A stretch of 64,000 nucleotides of DNA from Lunularia cruciata (GCA_948567375.1 OX419759.1:51437493-51501492), one strand, 5' to 3'; counted from the stretch's first letter, positions 44,672-57,294 are shown. Numbers and translations: made by a program. Notes: generated by a model from the sequence alone, not told the origin.

Positions 44672-45890
44672 TCATACCACTCCTATTGTAGGAATGCTCC
44701 TATTGCTATGCTTGATGCATACATAGACAATTTGATTGGAATTTTGAGTCATATAATTTCAAGATTGGTGCATGTAGTAAGGCATCTTTCAATTCTTGAA
44801 AGGCCAACTCTTGTGCGGTTCCCCATGTCCACTTCTTCTCCTTGCCAAGTAATGATGTTAAAGGATGTGCCACCTTGGAGAAGTCCTAGATAAACCAGTG
44901 ATAGAATCCCATCAACTCCAAGAAGCTCTTGAGTTGAGTCTAGTCCTCTAGAGCACTCTATTTTTGAATGACCTCTATTTTATCTATTAATACTTGGATA
45001 CCCTCTGCACTTACTCTATGCCCCAAGTAGTCTACTTCAAACTTGCAAAACTTGCCCTTTGAGATTTTGGCATACAAGTGATGATGTTTGGAGGACCTCT
45101 CATAGATGCTATTTGTATTTTGTCATCATCCTACTATATACTAAGATGCCATCTAGGAAAACAATAACAGACTTATCCAAATATGGCCAAAATATGTCAT
45201 TCATCAAACTCATGAAAGTGGTAGGTGCATTGGTGAGGCCAAATGGCATCATAAGGTACTTGAAGTGGCCTTACTTGGTTTGAAAGGTAGTTTTGTATAC
45301 ATCTAACTCTGCAATTTGGATTTGATTGTAGTCCGCTTTGCAATCCAGTTTGGTGAAGTGTCTTGCTCCATTGAGTTGATCAAACAGGTCGTCTATGCAA
45401 GGTAAAGGATATTTCTTCTTCATTGTTTGTTGATTGAGGCCCTAATAGTCAATGCACATGCATATTGTACCATCCTTCTTCTTCACAAACAAGACAAGAG
45501 CCCCGTATGGTGATACATTGGGTTGGATAAACCTCTTTTGCAACATATCCAATTTGAGCCTTACACTCCTCCAACTCCTGAGGTGATAGAGGTTATGGGA
45601 CCTTACAAGGAGGTGTCTTCCTTGAAAGTATCTCAATTTTATGATCTACTCTCCTTTTTGGTGGTAATCCTAAGGGTAGATCATCTGGGAAGACATATTG
45701 AAACTCATTTACCACATCCTTAAATTTCTTATGAATTTGTCCATCAAGTTGTGCACTTTGGAATTCTCTTATTAAATCCATGAAACATCTATCTGTCTTA
45801 TAGATAGCTATTGTTCCTATGACATAGAGAGGCAATTTCTGCCTATGTGCTTTTTCTCTAAACCCCAATGATAGTCTATTGGCGGGTGCT
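44672..45890 (-). pseudogene. pol: A2 protease end, RT and start of RNase H
   Basis: From high to low coordinates: 'VFPDDLPLGLPPKRRVDHKI' (45868-45593 ORF), 'FIQPNVSPYGALVLFVKKKD' and 'CIDY' (45636-45442), then in broken frames 'KKYPLPCIDDLFDQLNGA', '[12 protein letters not shown]' and '[10 protein letters not shown]' near 45155, where the second catalytic Asp of the usual FLDD is Gly. The tail and first RNase H residues reach A3 at 44672. Confidence 0.86.
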
Positions 45891-46001
45891 AATCGCTTTC
45901 TTCCTCCAATCTACCATGGGGTTGTATTGCTCCATCCAAGGCATGCCTAAGATTGCAAAGATCACCTATATGGAAGCCGAGAGCCTCTAGAGACAAGCAC
46001 A

Positions 46002-46979
46002 ACAATTGATGGAGATATGCCCAATATGGCCACAATTGTAGCAATGATGTTGTTCTCCTCAAGTTCCTTCTCCTTGTGGGACTCCATCTCTTTGTTCTTC
46101 TACCCGTCCCCGCTCTCCTTGAAGCACTCGTGCTCCTCTATCTCAAAACCAAAGGTTGCACAATTCCATAGGTGTTGATCCAGCCACATGTGGCATTTCC
46201 ATCCAATAGTGTTGAGACAAAACTACTTCTTCACCTCCTCCAAGTGCCCTTGCTATTCTTTGAGCACAAGAAATGGCGTTAAATATAGTGCAAGGATTTT
46301 GTACCATGAGTTCTTGGCAAATCTGGTCCTTCAACTCTTGTTTGAAATTGTCTAAAGCCTCTACTGGACTCATGTCAATTATTGCAACTTTTAGATTAAA
46401 AAATGCTTCCACATACTCTTGTTAGCTATTCTTTTGTTTCAATCCCCAAAGTTGGATTTGGGCCATATGCACAAAATTCACAGATTGGAAATTCTTCAAA
46501 AGTCCTTCTTGCATTGTTGTCCACGTGATCTCCCTTCTTTCTGCCAACATTGATTGTTCCCAAGTGTCGTACCATGTGAGATCTTTATCAATCAACTACC
46601 CACATGCAAATACGCCTACAACATGCTTAGTGATCTCCATTGAGAACAATCAAAAGTATTGATTCATTCTTGAAATCCAATTCTCCACTACTCCCTTAAC
46701 ACGCTACCCCTTGTAAGGCTCAATATTGCAAGTCTTCTTCATCCGTAGCAACAATGTAGCTTTGTCATTGGCCAGGCTCAGTGTCATAGGCACGTGTGCC
46801 TTTCCAAGTACTTCAATCGCACATATTGGGCTTTGAGATTGTTCTCTTTCCTGCACTTTTTGATCATTCTTGAGGGTTTGTACTTGATTTTGTAATGCCT
46901 CCATGGTCATCTTGATTTCTCAAAACTCCTTCAACATCCCCTGTATTCCTTGCATCAACTCTTGCAATTGCGGATCCAT
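46002..46979 (-). pseudogene. gag: A2 gag with zinc knuckle
   Basis: The start is the ATG at 46979 ('MDPQLQELMQGIQGMLKEF'), followed by a stop and a coiled-coil-like 'MEALQNQVQTLKNDQKVQE' (46910 ORF). The capsid part (46412-46143) has 'EALDNFKQELKDQICQELM' and 'AISCAQRIARAL'. A complete knuckle 'CYNCGHIGHISINC' is at 46043-46002. Frame changes separate the pieces. Confidence 0.82.
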
Positions 46980-47565
46980 GCTTCCTACACATGATCAATG
47001 TTCACTTGCTACTTCCTACTTCAATAGAAGGTTAGAATGATGACCTGGGAGGGTGCAAAAAATATGGGGACTATCATTGGGACCTTAGAGTCCATCACTC
47101 ATTGATAATATTCCTCACCAATTGTGGATTACAAAATCCCTAAACATCACCTTTGGTCAAACTACATAACAGATTTCTACTTCTTGTTGAAAGAGTGAGG
47201 ATACGGTACATTCAGATCCATAACATCATAATAGGATATAGATTTTGAATTCCCTCTCTCTGTCATATACCACCATAGGTAGAATCCCCCGGTTTGGTGA
47301 ATTCATCACTGTCCATGAATTTTGCTCCAAAGTGATAAACTAGCGATACTCTCATTTGCTCACACTGGATGTATATAATCTTGATGTGGAATGGATTCAA
47401 GAATGGGAAGCTAGGTGTGGGAAATTTTCCTCTTAGTGCATCTATCCCATCCATTCTCTAAAGCTCTTCCCAAGTCTAACAATTGCACTATGTTCTCCAC
47501 CTCAATTACTCAATTTTAGTAGCTTGTGCTCTTTTGAGAGGGGTGATCCAATCTCTTGGATTAAA
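46980..47565 (-). other. A2 leader between primer site and gag
   Basis: About 590 bp with only one short minus ORF (47454-47263) without known motif. It is probably the untranslated leader. Confidence 0.5.
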
Positions 47566-47583
47566 ACACTTGCTCTAACACCA
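47566..47583 (-). other. tRNA primer binding site of A2
   Basis: Minus strand TGGTGTTAGAGCAAGTGT, one base from the 5' LTR end. It resembles the initiator-Met site TGGTATCAGAGC. Confidence 0.75.
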
Positions 47584-47584
47584 T

Positions 47585-48327
47585 TGTAATACTCTAAGGA
47601 CAAGAGAACTCTTTAAGAGAGAAAACATAGATTTCACACTCAATCCTCCGATGCCCCATAGGAGCACCTTCTCTTTATTATATAACAAAGAGGATCCATT
47701 CAAAGGAAGATCCACCCTTGGATCAGATACATGGATTGGTGACCTATCAGCAAGCTCCATCCTTGGATTAGTTGTTTGGATGGGTGACATGTCAATCCTT
47801 GTCCTATCTAGTTGGTCAAATGGGTTTGACCAAAGGGATTCTTTAGTGAATCTTCTTGTAGGAAGCTCAAAATTGCATGGGTAAGGTACCATTGGAAAGC
47901 TCTTGAAAAGAAAAATCATGGGAGGAGAAAGCAAGCCTTTTTTCCTTGAGAGAGGGGGATCTTTCTATTTTTGAGGCCTAATTCATCCGTGTAGACCTCC
48001 AAAAATGGCTATAAAGTTTTCAAGCTATTTTTGGCTTCTACTCTATTAGTAAAAGTGCGCTTTTGGTGATACCTCTATCTGATATAAGTTCTCCATCATC
48101 TGTAAAATCCTTCTAGATATCACCACCCCAATTTTCACTTCTAGATCATATGCTTAACTATTTATTCTAAAGTTTTTGAGCATGTTTCAGTTTTTGGCCT
48201 ATTAGTAGAAGTACTTTTTTGGTGATACCTCTAGCTTATCTAATTAGTCCCTTATGTATAACATCCTTACAGGTGTTACCAAACCAAATTTCATCTCTAG
48301 ATCCTATGTCTAGCTATTGGTATTACA
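47585..48327 (-). repeat. 5' LTR of A2
   Basis: The LTR is 743 bp with ends TGTAATACC (48327) and AGTATTACA (47585). It matches 41361-42105. Confidence 0.93.
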
Positions 48328-48332
48328 TGAAG

Positions 48333-48891
48333 ACAAATGGATCCAAACTATTATAGATAGGTCTACATACAACTTCCCATCTATAAGTCTACAACTAGGC
48401 ACTTAGTGTGTTTAGAGAGAGAAAAGCATAGTACAACAATGTGAATGTAAAACACTATCCTTGATGGCATTATTGGTAGCTATTCTCTATCCTCTAAAAG
48501 GTAAATCTAGTATAGTATTACACTCATAAATGAATAATTCAAATGCAGATTGATAGACCAAACCTATGTAAAACCTTATTTTTATAGAGAAATTAGCTCA
48601 TGCATGTTAGAATTATCTAATTACCTAATCAAGCTATGATTCAAAAGCTTGCAGCCTTGCCAAAGTGAGAGCAAAGATATGGCCTAGTAGCACACCAAAA
48701 AGATGAATCAACTAAGAGAAAATGTAGTGCATGTTGAAAATGCTAATCCATCAAGGAAGACTACAACCTTTGGTCCAATCAAAATGCAAGGAAGCAAAGG
48801 ATGGAAGAATTTTTCATGCTTGTGGAGATAAGTTATCTCCTATTTTCTATAATAATACCTGGAAAGATAAAGATCCCTCCTCCACCTTGGT
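48333..48891. other. unassigned spacer
   Basis: About 560 bp between A2 and B3. One 68-codon plus ORF (48731-48937) reads into the B3 LTR and has no known motif. I recognise nothing else. Confidence 0.5.
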
Positions 48892-49125
48892 TGATCATGT
48901 AGACAAGTTAATCAAGGCTAAAGAGTTAGTAATATAAGTCAAATATAGCTAATAATTCTAAAGAGTGTTCTAGAAGCATTTGGGAAGCTTCTTGGTGGGA
49001 AGCTTCCAAGATTGGATAACTTGTACACCAAATTAATGGCTAGCTTAGTTATATGCCAAGTAGATGATTTCTAGAATGAAGCTTCATTAGAAACTTCTTG
49101 GCTAGCTTAGCTTAGCTTGCATGCC

Positions 49126-52050
49126 CTAGCTTGTTAGCTAGCCCGGATGGCACAAAGAAGAGTGGATAGCTCTTCTTGTTGGACGTTGTCGGGGGGATCG
49201 TATGGTCTCAAGATTGCGCTGGGCACCTGGCTGCCTGCGCTTAGGCTTTTGGATTGTTTTGTCCTTCTTGTACCATCTATTATTAGTCCCGGCTCATTAT
49301 TCTTGACCTCTTGTTTGGTCTATTATCCTCGGCTTAAGTATGTTTTGGGTTTGGTGGGTTTTGCAGTTCTGGTCCAGACTGATATTCCAGAGAGAATGAT
49401 CTGGTGGGGTTTTGTGGAGTTATCCACAAGTTATGCGACCGGACTCAATCTCGGGCAACTAGTTAAATGTGCTGACCTATCTACATAAGCTGGACTGAGT
49501 GTAAAAAAAAAGTTAAAAAAAAAACATTATTATTATTTTTCTCTACCGCTGTTTGCACATCAAGTACACACTCTCAATCACTAAAATCTCATTTCCATTT
49601 CAATTCCAAGTTTTGTAGTTTATAATCCTTTGAGCCATGACACACGGCTACTAACCAAACAGTGACCAAACCGAGGCACACTGACCAGCCAAGCACATGA
49701 AGAAAGAAAATGAATTGAGCAGGTCCTATATCCTATTCCTTACAACTCGTCATCTCCTTGTTCCGCAGCATCTCCAAATTGTTGTTCTTTCCAAGTCTCC
49801 ACTATCTAGTAGGTCCTTCCTCGGGATTCTCCTTCTCTTCAATATTGCGGTATGTTTGATCTTCCCGAATGCTCTGCACTGCTCTTGCCATAGGATTCTA
49901 CGCCTGGTAAAAGCTCCTGACAAATCCCGTATCGAGTTTCTATGTCCAGTCCTTGTATTATCCTGAGCTGAACATGACTTCTCTCTTCTTTTGTTCCTGC
50001 ACGCCTTTCCTTTGGATGAACCTTTGACTAGTAACAGATTCTCCGTCCAACCAACCTTTCTAGAATTTTTTATTCCTGCTAACCTTTCTGCTGATTTTTG
50101 TCCTTCCAAATACCTTCCCTGTTTTCCCCTACGATTTCTTCTCTTCTTCTCCTTTTGAGACTAATTGTCCTCTTCGAAGATCCTTCTCTTGGTCTCTGTT
50201 TTTGATCTTGGCTAAACCCTCTCCATGCTTCACAGTCCTTTGTATTGCCAATAGGAAGTTCTTCTCTTGAGCTTCTCACTCAACGCTGCTCTGTCAGTTT
50301 GTCAGCCAGATTCCCTTCCCGTGAACCCTGATCCTTTTTTGTCATTGACCCTTACTGCCTTTTGCCAAATTCAAACCATTCTGCGTTCTTGTTTCTCTGA
50401 GGAAAATCAACACCATTCTCTAAAATCCCACACTGTTCTATCAATCGTAAGCCAACTTATCTTCACGTGCATCCTACTTCTCCCTTTGAAATTCAAACTT
50501 ATTGCTTCTTTGAGAACTCAAAATCTATTCTCTTCTGCCTTCTGCCAACCTCAAATCTTACTGCCTTCCTTGAAAGCCCCTTCGATCACTCCTATCTCTC
50601 CTTCATCTCCTTCCTTTCATTTCCCTATCCTTCTTTTGATTTCTAGTCCTGTCTTTCTTTTCTGCCAATTACCTCCTTTCGATTCTCAAAACAAAATCCT
50701 GTTCTCTCTTCCTGTGATTCTTCAGAAAACCCCTGCCTTCTCTCGATTCTTTGCCTTTTCTTGCCTCCACAATCTTTCACTTCTTTCTGTATTTTCTGTA
50801 ATTCTCCTCCTTTTTTCTGACTCCACGATACTTCACTCCTTCCTGTCTCCACGATCCTTCACTCCCTACTCTCTAAACCTTTTTGTTTATTCCCTTGTCA
50901 TTCCAATTTCGTTTTCCTTTCTGTCCTTCTTCTCCCGTCGATCCTTACTGCTCTCTGCCAAAATCTTGAAAACCTCCTCTCATTCTTCCTTTTCTCTGTC
51001 CACCTCCTATCCTCTGCAAACTCAAAACCCTCATTCTCCAATCAGATAAAACAAAACTCTGCCATTCTTCCTTCACTCTGTCCCTAAAGAGCCTTCCTGA
51101 TTACTCCTTCACGATCATTTCAATTCCTTTCGTTTCACTTCCTTCCTGCCCACCTTCTGTCCTCTGCAAACTCGAAACCCTCATTCTCCAATCAGATAAA
51201 ACAAAACTTTGCCATTCTTCCTTCACTCTATCCCTAAAGAGCCTTCTTGATTACTCCTTCACGATCATTTCAATTCCTTTCGTTTCACTTCCTTCTTGCC
51301 CACCTTCTGTCCGCTGCAAACTCGAAACCCTCATTCTCCAATCAGATAAAACAAATCTTTGCCATTCTTCCTTCACTCTGTCCCTAAAGAGCCTTCCTGA
51401 TAACTCCTTCACGATCATTTCAATTCCTTCTGTTCACTTCCTTCCTGCCCACCTTCTGTCCTTTGCCAAGACTTGAAACCCTCTCACCTTTACCATTCAA
51501 TCCCCTTCCTTATTGTCCTTCTTCCCCCCGTCGATCCTTACTGCTCTCTGCCAAAATCCCAAAAATCTCTTCTCATTCTTCCTTCACTCTCCCTAACGAG
51601 CCTTCTTGACTACTCCTTCACGATCATTCCAAGTCCTTTTCCTTACTATCCTTCTTCTCCCGTCAATCCTTACTGCTCTCTGCCAAAAAATCTGAATATC
51701 TCTTCTCATCCTTCCTTCACTTTTCCAAAAACCCTCTATCTTCCCTTCTCAAGAATTCCCCTGGCACTTTCTTGAAACTCTATTGTCTTCTCTCGAAATC
51801 TTCTGCCACTTTCTCTCTTGAAACTCCTTTGACATTTTCTGAAACCCGTCAGCCCGTCTCACTTTCAATAATTCTCCTGCGGCAAGGTAGCAAAACCCAC
51901 ACCCGAGACATATTATCCTAAATCCATGTTCCTTACAACAACTAAAAGAGAGAAGAAAATTTATCACACCAAAGCCTCAAGGGTACACGTGGGCTATTTT
52001 CCCGACGACAACGTGTGCCCAAGATTTTTTGCGACCAAAGGTGAAAGAAT
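49126..52050. other. 2.9 kb insertion of unknown class in the B3 LTR
   Basis: The borders are set by loss of LTR homology. No target duplicate was found. 49126-49530 is richer in G+C than its surroundings and ends in two A-runs (49503-49527), like the tail of a retroposed sequence. Its start 'ccggatggcac' is only weakly reminiscent of a tRNA-type promoter. A 113-codon ORF (49147-49488) matches nothing known to me. 49560-51870 is strongly C+T rich on the plus strand, with tandem repeats. A 260-codon open frame there (50267-51049) is Ser/Leu/Phe-rich and looks like a by-product of composition. Confidence 0.5.
50990..51480. repeat. 150-bp pyrimidine-rich tandem repeat
   Basis: 'tcattctccaatcagataaa' starts at 51031, 51181 and 51331, an exact 150-bp period, with a partial fourth unit to about 51480. 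A related unit with 'gatccttactgctctctgcc' occurs at about 50939, 51533 and 51667. Confidence 0.9.
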
Positions 52051-52207
52051 CCAAGAAAGTAGCTTCAAGAAGGAAGCTTCTCAAGAGTCTTGTATTGCTT
52101 CACTAGATATACCAAAGCCCAAGTTCATGCTAAGGACTTGAAGTTCTTATCAATTGAGAGTCTCAATGTGATCTTCCATTCTCTTATATCTCTCCTTGAT
52201 CTTTACA

Positions 52208-52609
52208 TTGGTATTACAATAGAAATAGGATGGATTGAATCTATGGACCACCAAATCCATTTCTCACAAAATTGGTACAACATGGACACAAAAGTCCATA
52301 GGATGGGTTTTTATGTCTATGTAGTACCAAAGCATCACTTCATACTTTAGGTACAACTTTTTGAACTTGATCATCTTGTCCAATGGACCATTGATCCTTC
52401 AAATTATAATATATGGAGAGAAATGGGTGTGTTTTTTATGTGTTAAATTAGATCATTTCAAGTATGCAGTTTGGTAGAGTAGTTGTTATGACAACAATGT
52501 CCAAAGTTTTCACTACTATACAACAATAGATTGAGCACCTTTCTTGAGCACCTTTCACCAACATTATTGTTGGAGAAGAAAGACTATGATAATTAATGGC
52601 AAGAGTGGC
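52208..52609 (+). other. B3 leader
   Basis: From the primer site to the first gag-like sequence, matching B2 7870-8340. One 86-codon ORF (52090-52350) crosses the LTR end and is not gene-like. Confidence 0.55.
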
Positions 52610-53400
52610 ATTTGGGAATGAGAACATCAAGTTTGATTTTGAAAGCCAAAGGTATTTGAAGGAAAGAATCTACTAAGTATGATAGAGAATGTTATGTTTG
52701 ATTGCAAATGTTATTTTCAAGCTACAAATTTTCTAAATGTGAAATATATTCTCTTAGTTTTAAGCCAACTAGATGAAGTGGAAAAACTATGGTGATAATT
52801 TTGAGTAGAGCAAGCTCAATGGAAATTTGTTACTCCAATCTTTATATGGGAAGAGTTAAGGAGAGAAATAATTAGGTTATTCTAATTGGTAAATGCTTCA
52901 CAAGTTACACAAGATAGATTGGAAAAATTGAACTATTGGTTCTATGGGGAACTAAATCACTCAATTCTAAAATAGAATCATATAGATTCTAGAGATATTG
53001 GAAGGCAAAGCTTTGGATTGGTTTGTGAGAGGTATGAAATCATGCACCAAATTGGAAATAATCACACATAAGCCCAAACACTTAGAAGAAGCAATGTAGT
53101 TGTTTGAGTGCTTTGATTCTTTGGTTGCCATAACTTGGTCTTTACTTTGACCTTCACAAAACTTACAAACACATTGCACATGGATGGAGGAGCTAACATC
53201 ACTTGAGATTGGTGCAATCAAGAAAAGACCACTTAGTCTATAGATAGATAAAGATGGTTGTGATATAATGGTGGTTGATTCTATTGTCATCAAATTGGAT
53301 ATTTGTATTGCCAAATTTCAAACTAGAATGAAGAACCTTGACCTATTGTCTAAATGGAGTTCTTGGATTGTGAGGATCACATAAACAAAGAATCTAGATG
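52610..53400 (+). pseudogene. gag: B3 gag relic
   Basis: The sequence aligns with B2 8350-9060, including the blocks around 'gatgaagtggaaaaactatgg' (B2: gatggagtggcaaagctatg...) and 'gaaataatcacacataagcc'. It has stops in all frames. The knuckle region (about 53250-53320) has lost its Cys pattern. Confidence 0.7.
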
Positions 53401-53559
53401 ATAGATATCAAACCATTTATAGGGAACCTAATTTGTTCTAATTGGATTGAAGGCTTGACCTATACAAATTTGATACACTTGCAAGGTATGATATCTAATT
53501 ATAGATGCATGATTCGGTTGATAGTAGGATTTCTAAGAATTACATGTCCATACAATTAG

Positions 53560-56500
53560 CAAAGGAATTACGTTATCAAATTGGTATTTGGTACCAAATT
53601 GATGATGGTGGATGGTAAAAAGTGTTTGACATTCCCTACATCATATTTTGTTACATCCAAGATTGGGAAAGGGAATTTAGAGTCTATGAAGTTTGTAGTA
53701 GCTCCCTTACACTTTGATGTCATTCTAGGGTTCTCCCTTGGCTTGAATTACCTAAGGTTTAATTTGATCAAGGTTGATAACAAATTCAAGTACAACACCA
53801 AATTAAGACTTATTGATTAGGTTTTTTGGCACCTTTGAGGAAGACACTTAAGAAGAGTCAATCCCAAGATGAGAAGTTGATCAATATAGCAAATTTAAAA
53901 CAAACTTTGAAAGAAGATGTTCCTATTTTTCTATGTGAATCAAACCAATTGATCAGATAGTCCAAGAGTTAACAAATGTGTTTTTGGATGATCTTTTAAA
54001 GTGATTACCTCGTGATTAAGGAATCATTTCAAGATCAAGCTATTGCTGGTAGTACTCTAATGAGTAAACCAATCTATTGGCTTTCACCAAAGGAGCTAAA
54101 AGAGCTTTGAAAAACATTGAATAAGTTGTTGGAGAAGGGTTGCATATGATATAGTACATGTTCTTGAGGAGGATTGGTACCATTTATAACAAAATGAAGG
54201 ATGAGGACTTTGACTTTGTTTTGCTATCTAGGTCTCAATAAACAAATTGTGAAGAAAATATGTTCTCTGCCTTGAATTGATGACCTGTTGAATCAATAAA
54301 TTGGAGCACAATACTTCTCCAAGTTGGGTCTTCAAAGTGGTTTTCTATAAATTCCAATTGATGCAAAAGATGTGCACAAGACTACATTTTGGTACAAGGT
54401 ATGTGTATTTTGAATTGAGAATTTACCTTTTGGGCTCATTAATACTCCAACGGCTTTCATGGATCAAATGCATAAGATGTTACACGTGCTATTGGATCAA
54501 TATGTGGTTATGTTCTTGGATGCTATTTTGATTTACAGTAAGATGTAAGCAACACACAAGAACCACATTTGAGAAGTCTTGAGGTAACTACAACAATGGA
54601 AGTTCTATTGCAAGAAGTCCAAGTGTACCTCTTTGCCAAAGGAAGTTATTTGCTTGGGCCATAAGGTTTCAACAAAGGGGATCAAAATAGAAGAGGAAAA
54701 AAACAAAGCTATTATTGATTTGCCAAATCCTAAGGATGTCATAAAATTTTGGGGAGTTAAAAGATTGGTAAGTTTTTACCAATTGTTCATCCACTATTAT
54801 ACTCATGTTATTGTACTGTTGATTGATCTCTTGAGAAAGAAAAAAAACTTTGAATGGACCACCAAGCACAAAGAAAAACTCAAGAAACTAAAGCACATAG
54901 TGTGGTCACAACCTATCTTCCAACCAGATGATCTTCAACTACCTTGTGTGGTTGATTTTGATGCTTCTCACTTTGCCAGTGGAGTTATTTTGCAACAAGA
55001 ATTTCCAAATGGATTACATCCTATTGCTTGTGTCTTGACAATTGAACACAAGAAGATGAAATATTTTGCTCAAGATAGTAACTAGCAACAGCATATTCCA
55101 CAAAGATATGGAGACATTATCTCTTGGAGAACAAGTGATCATGCAAATTGATCACACACTCTTGTTACAAATTATATATTTGGAGCACATGAAGAGTCAA
55201 CATCATCATTGGGAAGAACAATTACAATTATTTGATATCAAGCTTGAAGACAAAGCCAATAAGTTCCATGTCATTCCCAGTGCCCTATCTTAAGAACTTG
55301 GTTTGAAGATTCTCCTTGAATCTCCCATGATAGCAAAAATCACCATGACATTGATAGACTCAATTGTACACATAGAGTTCAAGATTAATTTACAATAGGA
55401 CCTCTTCCTTCATCTTATGCAAATTAATCTTGCACCATATGACAAGGAATACAATACTTTTTCAATCAAAGATGTGCTTTTATTTTTTGAGAACCAAATC
55501 AATATTCCATCTATGGGAGATCTACAATTGGTGTGACTTCAAGAGGTGCATGCCTTACCAATTTCTGTTCACATGGGAGTGGATAAAATCTTGAGTACCC
55601 TACAATGTCAATAGGGGTGGCCAAATATAGCATGTATGGTTTGAGAATTTATCCAATCTTGTGTGAATTGCCACTACAACAAATCTAACAACTAGAATTA
55701 TGCATACTACTCCAACTGCTCCCCATCCCATTTACTGAATAGGAGTTTGTAAGCTTAGATCTTATCACATCCTTGCCAAAGATGAACAAGGCTATACAAA
55801 AATTATAGTGATTTTTGATAAGCTCAACAAGCAAATTCATTTGATGTTTGCCCTAGATATAGTAGATGCTCCTACATTGGCCTAAACCAGCTTTGATATT
55901 GTCTTTAAGCACCATAGGATGCTTTGGGTTCTCATCTTTGATTTTGATCCTCAATTTATTGGTAAATTTTGGCAAGTGCTCTTCAGGTTATTTGACACTA
56001 AACCTACCTTGGCTATGGCCTATCATCCTCAAACTGATAAGCAAACCAAATGAGCCAATCATAATTTGGAAGATATGCTACATACTATCATAAATGTTCA
56101 TTACACCAATTGAGATTCATATGTTGTGGTTTCCAAATTTACCTTTAACAATTCCAAGCAAGAGAGTGTAGATTCTCTCTCTCTTCTTTCTCAATTGTGG
56201 CCAAGACTCACTTGTTCTTGATTCTCTTCTTGCTCCACCACCATCTCAAGTTCCTCATACTTTCATCTTCTGGTCTAGTTCTCTAGATCTTCACACCAAG
56301 TCAAGTCTTATCTTCTTGTTGCTCAAAATTGGCAAAAGTAATATGTTGACAAACATTATTGCAATCTCACCATTCAACAAGCAACAAAGTCATACTTTCT
56401 TCTAGTAACCTTCTTCTCCCGCTTGACACCCAAGTTCATAAACTTGATACTATTAGATAGGTCCATTTGATATTACTCAAATCCTTTCTTGTAGTGCTTA

Positions 56501-56830
56501 AAAATTTTCACTCCTTAGTCATATGGAGATCTATCTTATCTTTTATATTTCAAAGTTGAAACTATTTGTTATTAACTCATCTTCCTTTCCTACTTGTGTT
56601 CAACCCATTTCTCCTTTTATACTTGTCAAAAATCATGAAAAATACAAAGTAGATTGTATATTTGCACATCATGACATCCAACATGGCCACCAATAATATA
56701 TTAATTATAAGATCCTTTGGAAAGAGTATCCTCTTCATGTTGCTATATGAGAGTCTTTCTCATCTCCAAAATGCACAAATGGCCGTATAAGAATTCAAAG
56801 ATTCTATGGAGATGAGGATGTCACCAACTA
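53560..56830 (+). pseudogene. pol: B3 pol: protease, RT, RNase H, integrase, chromodomain
   Basis: The protease tail is in 53581-53820 ('SYFVTSKIGKGN', 'DVILGF'). RT fragments follow; the catalytic motif reads 'FLDAILIYSK' near 54515, with Ala for the second Asp. 54633-55085 holds the RT tail and RNase H start ('CLGHKVSTKGIKI', 'FYQLFIHYY', 'VDFDASHFASGVILQQEF'). 55066-55293 continues RNase H. The integrase core is at 55760-56170 with 'QTDKQTK' followed by TGA; the catalytic Glu is Lys as in B1 and B2. A chromodomain relic ('YKILWKEYP') lies near 56706. Many stops. Confidence 0.83.
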
Positions 56831-56843
56831 GTAGTGGGGAATA

Positions 56844-57294
56844 GGTAATAATATGGAGTTAATAAGAAAGTTAGCAAAAGCTCAAGAATTAATAAAATAT
56901 GCCAAATAGAGGTTGAAATTCTAAAGAATGTTCTAGAAGCATTTAGGAAGCTCCTTGGTAGAATATTCTAGAAACGCCTAGGAAGCTTAGTAGGAAGCTT
57001 CTAGGTACCTTCCAAGGATTGGGTAAATTTTATACCAAGTTAAAGGCTAGCCTAGCTTATTTGCCAAGTAGATGGCTTCAAGAAAGAAGTTTTATTGCAA
57101 ACTTCTTGGCTAACTTAGCTTGCACTCCAAGAAGATAACTTCAAGAAAGAAGTATCACTTGGAGCTTTTCAAAAGAACCTTGTATTGTTTCACTATAAAT
57201 ACCAAAATCTAATCTCATGCTAGGGATTCAAAGTTTCCCAATGTAATCTTCCACTCGGATCCTCTATTCTCCTATTTCTCTGCTTGATATCCAA
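56844..57294 (+). repeat. 3' LTR of B3
   Basis: It starts near 'ggtaataatatggag' after the purine tract 'agtagtggggaata' and is collinear with the B2 LTR, including 'ctataaataccaaa'. Terminal TG and CA are lost. Confidence 0.75.

Larger units (their letters stand above)
41361..48327 (-). mobile_element. Ty3/Gypsy chromovirus A2 (with A3 nested)
   Basis: On the minus strand the order is 5' LTR (48327-47585), primer site, gag, protease/RT, RNase H (split by A3), integrase, chromodomain, purine tract, 3' LTR (42105-41361). It is 6,967 bp, about 6.2 kb without A3. Flanks GGAAG (41356-41360) and TGAAG (48328-48332) are a 5-bp duplication with one mismatch. Stops and frameshifts are frequent, so it is older than A1. 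Confidence 0.94.
48892..52207 (+). repeat. 5' LTR of B3, split by an insertion
   Basis: 48892-49125 and 52051-52207 are the two halves. The left half matches B LTRs up to 'gcttgcatgcc'; the right half resumes 'ccaagaaagtagcttcaag' and ends CTTTACA, followed by 'TGGTATTACAATAG' as primer site. Confidence 0.82.
48892..57294 (+). mobile_element. family B chromovirus B3 (old, interrupted)
   Basis: The order is 5' LTR with a 2.9 kb insertion, primer site (52209), gag, protease, RT, RNase H, integrase, chromodomain relic, 3' LTR. Sequence and order follow B1 and B2. The outer borders are approximate because LTR ends have decayed and no target duplicate is clear. Confidence 0.85.

Noticed and set aside
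49147-49488. 113-codon ORF as a host gene
   Set aside because: No known motif, followed by A-runs, and in an insertion of unknown class; kept only as part of that insertion.
49126-49530. SINE with A and B boxes
   Set aside because: A box-A-like start is visible but no convincing box B or flanking duplicate, so it was not called.
50267-51049. 260-codon Ser/Leu/Phe-rich ORF as a secreted or membrane protein
   Set aside because: It lies in a C+T-rich repeated tract; stop codons are rare there by composition and the repeated units show no conserved reading frame.
50990-51480. CRISPR array
   Set aside because: The 150-bp units are adjacent without unique spacers; the context is eukaryotic.
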